From positions 1-33,154 of the forward strand of contig JABSRQ010000053.1 in assembly GCA_013215055.1 (NCBI GenBank): DNA of 33,154 nt, read 5' to 3'. A program made the position numbers and the translations under genes. Below are positions 27,907-33,154 of this stretch, in pieces. Position 1 is the first letter of the stretch, and the number at the start of each line of letters is the position of its first letter. The notes under the pieces are model-generated. The model had not been told where the DNA came from, ran no database searches, and saw only the letters and a program-made list of their open reading frames with translations. The DNA comes from Pseudomonadales bacterium. Lineage in GTDB: Bacteria > Pseudomonadota > Gammaproteobacteria > Pseudomonadales > DT-91.

Positions 27907-30072
27907 ATGAGTTTTACCAAACAAATTCTATTAGGTTTATTCTTAGGCATTTTTATTGGCCTATTTTTAGGTGAATATGCCAGCGGGTTCTCTATCGCCG
28001 GCAATATCTATATCGCCTTATTACAAATGACTGTGCTGCCTTATATCGTGGTCTCCCTGATTGCCAATCTCGGGCGAATTTCATGGGCCGAGAGCCGCAG
28101 TTTATTGCTGTCTGCCATTTGGGTCCTAGGTATATTATTAACCTTAGGCATGGTGATGTTAATTGTCATACCACTGGCCTTTCCAGAATGGCAAAGTGGC
28201 TCCTTTTTCCGCACCGCCTTGGTTGAACCCACAAAAACCTTAGATTTAGTGGCGCTATATATTCCTGCCAACCCATTTAACTCCCTAGCCAATAACGTTG
28301 TACCTGCGGTGGTGTTATTCAGTATTTTATTGGGTATTGGGGTCAGCGGCGTGCCCGGAAGTGGTGGTTTTTTACAAGGGCTGGATGTGATTGAAGCCGG
28401 TTTAAACCGCATCAATAAGATGGTGATCAAATTAACACCACTCGGTGTTTTTGCGATTGCGGCAGGTACTGCCAGCACCATCTCGTTAGATGAACTGAGC
28501 CGATTGCAGGCCTATCTAATCACCTATTCGGTGATTGCGTTGGTGATGAGCTTTATTGTTTTGCCATTATTGGTCAGTGCCGTTACGCCTTTTCGTTACC
28601 GAGATCTACTCTCCATTCCCAAAGATACACTGATCATGATTTTTGCCGCAGCCAAAATTATTGTGTTGATGCCGCAGCTGGTAGAAAACGTAAAAGCCTT
28701 GTTTAAAAAATATGATCTGGATGATGAACATACCGACTCAGGTGCCGAAGTATTAATGCCGCTGGCCTATCCCTTTCCCAATCTGGGTACCTATATCATC
28801 TTGATGTTTGTGCCTTTCTCGGCCTGGTATATGGGGCGCTCGTTAGATTTATCCGATCAAGCGATGTTTCAGGCCGCCTCTTTATTAAGTAGCTTTGTTG
28901 CACCTATTATCGGTATTCCATTTTTACTCGACTTAATGCGTATACCTAACGATATGATGGAGCTGTTTATGATGTCTACCGTCTATACCGACAGGATTCG
29001 TGTGGTGCTAGGTGCGGTGCATCTTTTGTCGCTAACGGTGGTGGTATTAGCCATACGCCGCGGTGTCTTTAAATGGAATAGTCGCGCGCTGTTAAAGGCC
29101 ATAAGCCTTTCAATTTTGGCCATTGTAATCTCATTAACAGGCGTTAATTTCTATTTAAATAATGTCATGGATGCAGAATATGCCGGTGACGAAGCGCTGA
29201 TAGAAATGCGTTGGATGGATAGAACCGTGCCGGTCACCGTGTATAAAGATTCCCTGCCTGAAATAGACACTCAACAAAACAAAAATACGCATCAAAATCT
29301 GGATCGCATAGCTATCATCAAACAACGTGGTACGGTACGTGTAGCCTATCTGGCTGAATCCCTGCCATTTGCATTTTCTAACCAGCAAGGTGAAGTGGTA
29401 GGTTTCGATATAGAAATGGCTCATATGTTGGCGCATGATCTGGGTGTACATCTGGAATTGGTTAGAGTGAAACACCAAGATATCAATGTCCTGTTTGAAA
29501 GCGGACAAATAGACATCGTCATGTCCGGTTTAACCATAACTACGCAACGTGCGTTAGATTGGGAATTCAGTGAATCACCTATGGATTTAACGCTGGCCTT
29601 GCTGGTTGCAGATCATCGGCGTAAAGAATTTACCGCACTGTCGTCACTGCAAGATATACCCTATCTTACGTTGGGTACGGTTGTCTCTGATACGGCCTTT
29701 AAACATTTGTTAGAAAATGCGATACCCAACGTGGAGCTCATCACGGTTGCATCACCCAGAGCCTTCTTGAAAGGCAATGAACCCAATATTGATGCCATCG
29801 TCTATTCCGCCGAAGGTGGCTCGGCCTGGACGCTGCTTTACCCGGCTTATACCGTGGTGGTGCCCGAGCCCCGAAAGATTAAACTATCCATGGCCTACCC
29901 CACACCCAAAAATGATATTGTCTGGGCACGATTTATCTCACAATGGGTCACGATTAAGAAGAAAGAAGGCACGGTTGCGGCGTTATTTGATCATTGGATT
30001 GAAGGTAAAGGTGCGCAGGATAATACCCCACGCTGGTCCATCATTCGCAATGTATTACATTGGGTAGATTAA
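27907..30072 (+). CDS. SDF (Na+/dicarboxylate symporter-like) transporter fused to a periplasmic solute-binding domain
   Basis: A 721-residue inner-membrane protein. Residues 1 to about 400 resemble the dicarboxylate/amino acid:cation symporter fold (FTKQILLGLFLGIFIGLFLG; ALLQMTVLPYIVVSLIANLG; IKLTPLGVFAIAAGT). A further membrane segment (about 395-420) leads into a periplasmic solute-binding domain of SBP_bac_3 type (about 465-705: IKQRGTVRVAYLAESLPFAF, GFDIEMAHMLAHDLG, DIVMSGLTITTQRA). Key symporter motifs are altered: the serine-rich HP1 is replaced by FAAAKIIVLMPQ (near 245), the NMDGT motif by YPFPNLGTYI (near 288), and only the Asp/Arg pair of the last core helix (TDRIR) remains. Substrate and even coupling ion are uncertain. 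It may act as a transporter with a tethered receptor, or as a sensor. It converges on the cysteine synthase fusion. Confidence 0.87.
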   Translation: MSFTKQILLGLFLGIFIGLFLGEYASGFSIAGNIYIALLQMTVLPYIVVSLIANLGRISWAESRSLLLSAIWVLGILLTLGMVMLIVIPLAFPEWQSGSFFRTALVEPTKTLDLVALYIPANPFNSLANNVVPAVVLFSILLGIGVSGVPGSGGFLQGLDVIEAGLNRINKMVIKLTPLGVFAIAAGTASTISLDELSRLQAYLITYSVIALVMSFIVLPLLVSAVTPFRYRDLLSIPKDTLIMIFAAAKIIVLMPQLVENVKALFKKYDLDDEHTDSGAEVLMPLAYPFPNLGTYIILMFVPFSAWYMGRSLDLSDQAMFQAASLLSSFVAPIIGIPFLLDLMRIPNDMMELFMMSTVYTDRIRVVLGAVHLLSLTVVVLAIRRGVFKWNSRALLKAISLSILAIVISLTGVNFYLNNVMDAEYAGDEALIEMRWMDRTVPVTVYKDSLPEIDTQQNKNTHQNLDRIAIIKQRGTVRVAYLAESLPFAFSNQQGEVVGFDIEMAHMLAHDLGVHLELVRVKHQDINVLFESGQIDIVMSGLTITTQRALDWEFSESPMDLTLALLVADHRRKEFTALSSLQDIPYLTLGTVVSDTAFKHLLENAIPNVELITVASPRAFLKGNEPNIDAIVYSAEGGSAWTLLYPAYTVVVPEPRKIKLSMAYPTPKNDIVWARFISQWVTIKKKEGTVAALFDHWIEGKGAQDNTPRWSIIRNVLHWVD

Positions 30073-30094
30073 CCTCTTCTGACTCAATTAAACA

Positions 30095-31588
30095 TTAACG
30101 CGGCTGAATCCAGCCAGGTAAAAAACTGACTGGATCAAAATCAACCGCCTTCATGGTTGAGCCTGCTGCGCATAGTTTCTCGCTAAACTCGCCACTTTTA
30201 AGCGCTTCCATCGTTTCACTGCAGCCGCCGATAAACTCGCCAGCTATAAATACCTGCGGTATCGTAAAGCAGTCAGTCTCTTGCGCTAATGCAGCCCGAA
30301 TCTGCCCTCCCCAATCGTCTTCTTGAAAATCTACACTGTCCAGATCAACCGCCAGATAATCGATGTCTAATTTGGCAAACACCTTTCTTAACGACCAACA
30401 AAATTCACACCACTCCAGTGCAAATAACAGCACAGGCTGAGAGTTATCTTTTAATAGTTGCTGTAAATAATCCTCGGCCGCCGGTATCACGGGTGCAGGT
30501 GCAGCGGCCACTGCTGGCGCTACTGGGCTAGGTTGATCAAAACGGGCGGCATCGGTAGCACGAGAAAGCTGCCACTCTTCATCCGACATATCGGCAGAAA
30601 TACCATCAAATAATGGTGTCGATAAATAACGCTCGCCAGTATCGGGTAACATACATAAGATATTGCTACCTGCCTCGGCTTTTTCTGCCACAGCCAGCGC
30701 GCCTGCTAACGTAGCACCTGCGCTGATGCCCACAAAGATGCCTTCTTTTTGGGCCAGATCTTTACTCAACTGCAGGGCCTTTTTACCATCTATCGCCAAG
30801 ACCTGATGCACACAGTGATTATCGATGCTGTCGGCGGTCAGTTTGGAGATGAAATCAGGCGTCCAGCCCTGCATTAAATGGGGTCGAAACTTGCTATGGC
30901 TGGCCGTTGGCCGACCATCTTCATCCATCTGTTGTTTAATCTCACTTAATAATAAGGCCGAGTTATCCGGCTCACAGACGATCACTTTGGTATCAGGGCT
31001 TTTTTTCTGTAAGACCCGGCTCACGCCCTTTAATGTCCCCCCAGTGCCATAACCGGTAACCCAATAATCCAGATGTGTATCTGCAAAAGCTGTCAGGATT
31101 TCTTCGGCTGTGGTTTTGGAATGGATATTGGCATTGGCTTCATTTTCAAATTGATGGCATAAAAACCAGCCGTATTTATCGGCTAACTCCTGCGCCTTAT
31201 TTAACATACCCGTACCCTTTAGATGTGCAGGTGTTAACACCACCTTGGCACCCAAAAAACGCATCATCTTGCGCCGCTCTATGCTAAAGCTCTCGGCCAT
31301 CGTCACCACTAGCGGATAACCTTTTTGCGCACAGACCATTGCCAAACCAATGCCGGTATTACCACTGGTCGCCTCAATCACCGTCTGCCCGGGTTTTAAA
31401 GCCCCGGATTGTTCGGCATCTTCGATAATACCTAAGGCCAGCCGATCTTTTACCGAGGCCATAGGGTTAAAAGATTCCAGCTTGGCATAAACATTCACAT
31501 GTGCAGGGGCCAGCTTATTGATACGCACAATAGGGGTATTACCGATAGTCTCTAAAATATTATTCAATAGCAGTGAATCTGAAGCCAT
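30095..31588 (-). CDS. Cysteine synthase fused to a glutaredoxin-like domain
   Basis: A 497-residue cytosolic protein. The first 330 residues are a PLP-dependent cysteine synthase (O-acetylserine sulfhydrylase): LETIGNTPIVRI, K47 in the ASVKDRLA motif for the PLP Schiff base, SGNTGIGLAMVCAQKG, GTGGTLKGVSRVL and GISAGATLAGAL. A Pro/Ala-rich linker (about 350-370) joins a glutaredoxin-like domain (about 372-475) with the redox pair C394/C397 in WCEFCW, the cis-Pro segment TIPQVFIAGEFIGGC, and a short tail ending PGWIQPR. Single-domain CysK is about 320 residues. The fused reductase may supply or protect sulfur or keep the enzyme reduced (inference). It stands alone on the minus strand. PALP enzymes also include cystathionine beta-synthase-type members, but the motifs favour cysteine synthase. 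Confidence 0.92.
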   Translation of the reverse strand: MASDSLLLNNILETIGNTPIVRINKLAPAHVNVYAKLESFNPMASVKDRLALGIIEDAEQSGALKPGQTVIEATSGNTGIGLAMVCAQKGYPLVVTMAESFSIERRKMMRFLGAKVVLTPAHLKGTGMLNKAQELADKYGWFLCHQFENEANANIHSKTTAEEILTAFADTHLDYWVTGYGTGGTLKGVSRVLQKKSPDTKVIVCEPDNSALLLSEIKQQMDEDGRPTASHSKFRPHLMQGWTPDFISKLTADSIDNHCVHQVLAIDGKKALQLSKDLAQKEGIFVGISAGATLAGALAVAEKAEAGSNILCMLPDTGERYLSTPLFDGISADMSDEEWQLSRATDAARFDQPSPVAPAVAAAPAPVIPAAEDYLQQLLKDNSQPVLLFALEWCEFCWSLRKVFAKLDIDYLAVDLDSVDFQEDDWGGQIRAALAQETDCFTIPQVFIAGEFIGGCSETMEALKSGEFSEKLCAAGSTMKAVDFDPVSFLPGWIQPR

Positions 31589-31801
31589 GGCTGAACCTTA
31601 TTTTGCAAGAACGATGATGGTTTAAACATAGTTCAAATACGCTAAAAACGGCTAGCTAACGCCATATTCCTGACACGGCCCTGATATTTGTCGATTTCAT
31701 AGGCAATTTTTGCTAGTCTGCGCGGGTTTATACTTCTTCATACAAGCCTTTTAAGCCCAGAACTAACCCACATCCGTTAGTTCTTTTAGCAGGACATCAT
31801 T

Positions 31802-33088
31802 GTGCGTTATTGGTCAGATTATAAAGAAACCCTGGATCCCAAGGCGGATTTTAAATCCATATTTATCCGTTCCAGCAAGCGCTACGCCAGCCTGGATGGT
31901 GCCCGTGGCCTCACCATCTTGCTGATGGTATTATTCCATGTATTATTTGGAGTCGTACGCCTATTACATAAAAACTCCAGCGAAGATGAGTTTATCCGTA
32001 ATTTCCCTGAATGGTTAAACTGGTTATGGCATGCCCAGGGCTCAGACCCGTTATTTGTGATGTGTGGTTTATTAGTCAGTTTCTCGATGTTTAAGGAGTT
32101 TGATAAAAACCAAACCTTACAAGTTGCGACATTCTATAAACGCCGTCTGGCGCGTATACTGCCATTGTTTTTACTGGCCTTGCTGATTTATATGCCCACT
32201 GGCAGCCACAATTTAGATTATCTGGTATCCAACCTATTTTTTGCCTCCAATTATTTTGATTCACAGCGCACCATCATCCCCGTGGGTTGGTCGCTGGATT
32301 TACAGATGCTGTTTTATTTCTTATTACCGCTGTTTTATATCTATTTATTTTATAAAACCCGCTTCAAAATCACTTTATTAGTCGGCTTGATTTTAGCCAC
32401 TACGGTATGGCGTATGTGGATTCTCTATATGGAACCCAGCTTATATGAACGCCCATTCTTCGATGCGATAAGCGATAAAGAACACGCCAAGTTATTATCT
32501 CAAACCTTGTATTATGATTTTGATATGCGTATTGCCAGCTTCTTAATGGGCATGTTAATGGCCGCGTTACACCATTATCATGGCAACGTTATACGCAAAG
32601 TTTTTGAGCGTTATCCGCTGGTGAATATCTCTGTTTTGGTCACCGGTTTAGCGATGATTTATTTTTCCGTATCGGTGCCGTTTCATAATCGCCATGCCGA
32701 GTTTTATCAAGACTTCAGCCCATTTTGGAATTTCATATTCTTATCCCTGGCACGCTATGGCTATAGCATGGGCATCGCGATTCTGGTGTTTATGGTGTTA
32801 AACCCCTATGGGCCTTCAAAATTCTTTGAACGTATATTCAGAACCCGCCTGCTCTACCCGTTTGCGCAGCTGATCTTTCCGATATATTTATTCCATTTCC
32901 CGTTTATTGTTGTTGCCGCCGTGTGTGTATTAGGCACCACCGATAGACACGCCATCACCGACATTGCGGTATGGCAAATCTTTGCCGTATATGCATTAAC
33001 GGTCCTGTTCACCGCAGCTTTTGCCACGGTATTACATGTTTATATCGAGAAACCGATAATTCGTATGGTGGATAAACGGTATAAATAA
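31802..33088 (+). CDS. Acyltransferase-3 family membrane protein
   Basis: A 428-residue inner-membrane protein starting at GTG with AGGA about 8 bases upstream. It shows the N-terminal acyltransferase-3 signature YASLDGARGLTILLMVLFHVLFG with R35 and the conserved H46, then about ten membrane segments, GWSLDLQMLFYFLLPLFY (equivalent of the WSL-E-FY motif, with Asp-Gln replacing the usual Glu) and a C-terminal IYLFHFPFIVVAAV. The family O-acylates sugars, lipids or peptidoglycan on the outer side of the inner membrane, moving acyl groups across it; OpgC and OafA are examples. A single gene flanked by a divergent cysteine synthase fusion, so no glycan locus is visible. The target is unknown. Confidence 0.88.
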   Translation: MRYWSDYKETLDPKADFKSIFIRSSKRYASLDGARGLTILLMVLFHVLFGVVRLLHKNSSEDEFIRNFPEWLNWLWHAQGSDPLFVMCGLLVSFSMFKEFDKNQTLQVATFYKRRLARILPLFLLALLIYMPTGSHNLDYLVSNLFFASNYFDSQRTIIPVGWSLDLQMLFYFLLPLFYIYLFYKTRFKITLLVGLILATTVWRMWILYMEPSLYERPFFDAISDKEHAKLLSQTLYYDFDMRIASFLMGMLMAALHHYHGNVIRKVFERYPLVNISVLVTGLAMIYFSVSVPFHNRHAEFYQDFSPFWNFIFLSLARYGYSMGIAILVFMVLNPYGPSKFFERIFRTRLLYPFAQLIFPIYLFHFPFIVVAAVCVLGTTDRHAITDIAVWQIFAVYALTVLFTAAFATVLHVYIEKPIIRMVDKRYK

Positions 33089-33108
33089 CCCCCCCACCTT
33101 TTTTTAAT

Positions 33109-33139
33109 CAACCCTGTTTGTGCCTTTAAGACAGGGTTG
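33109..33139. repeat. Hairpin after the acyltransferase gene
   Basis: Nine-base perfect arms CAACCCTGT (33109-33117) and ACAGGGTTG (33131-33139) around a 13-base loop, 20 bases after the stop. The T-run lies before the stem, not after it, so a classical terminator on the plus strand is not supported. It may still form a stabilising structure. Confidence 0.6.
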
Positions 33140-33154
33140 TCACTCCCCGCCCAA

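Noticed and set aside
28041..28481. 146-codon open frame on the minus strand
   Set aside because: Antisense to the transporter domain of the fusion gene, whose frame is clearly coding.
33109..33139. Intrinsic terminator for the acyltransferase gene
   Set aside because: The stem is good, but the T-run precedes it rather than following it, so it was kept only as a hairpin.

Overview
The window is a stretch of a free-living, probably marine or aquatic gammaproteobacterial chromosome. This is inferred from two TonB-dependent receptors, YhdH/AcuI-, YqjG-, YhaJ- and Maa-type proteins whose closest named relatives are enterobacterial, a 7TMR-DISM hybrid sensor kinase, and moderately AT-rich DNA. 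The genus cannot be fixed from sequence alone. No tRNA, rRNA, insertion sequence, integrase or CRISPR array was seen.

Layout. 1-4188 (minus) is most of an alpha-2-macroglobulin-like protein that runs off the left edge before its thioester domain. A small membrane protein (4290-4580, minus) separates it from a TonB-dependent receptor (4652-6991, minus). Divergent from the receptor is a hybrid histidine kinase (7173-9995, plus), followed by a large repeat-built lipoprotein (10306-14031, plus: 8 Ig-like and 15 BspA-type repeats) that ends at a clear bidirectional terminator. Next is a quinone/electrophile-stress module: pirin and a glutathionyl-hydroquinone reductase in one minus-strand operon, divergent from a YhaJ-like LysR regulator. 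A decayed acetyltransferase tail lies just beyond the regulator.

17712-19472 (plus) is a two-gene operon, an outer-membrane porin-like barrel plus a one-lobe PstS-like periplasmic protein, flanked by TGTTACA motifs and followed by two strong hairpins. A sterol-glucosyltransferase-like enzyme (20072-21460, plus) converges on a translationally coupled yhdH-like/maa-like pair (minus). 23375-27204 (minus) is a second TonB-dependent receptor followed by an unusual protein that joins a chalcone-isomerase-like domain, a TolA-like coiled coil and a TonB C-terminal domain. The right end carries two more fusions that converge: a dicarboxylate-symporter-like (SDF) membrane domain fused to a periplasmic solute-binding domain (27907-30072, plus), and a cysteine synthase fused to a glutaredoxin-like domain (30095-31588, minus). 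An acyltransferase-3 membrane protein (31802-33088, plus) closes the window.

The theme is envelope import and surface display, with several unusual domain fusions. The best candidate for an undescribed system is the receptor plus chalcone-isomerase-like/TonB fusion pair at 23375-27204. The symporter/binding-protein fusion with altered transport motifs is second.
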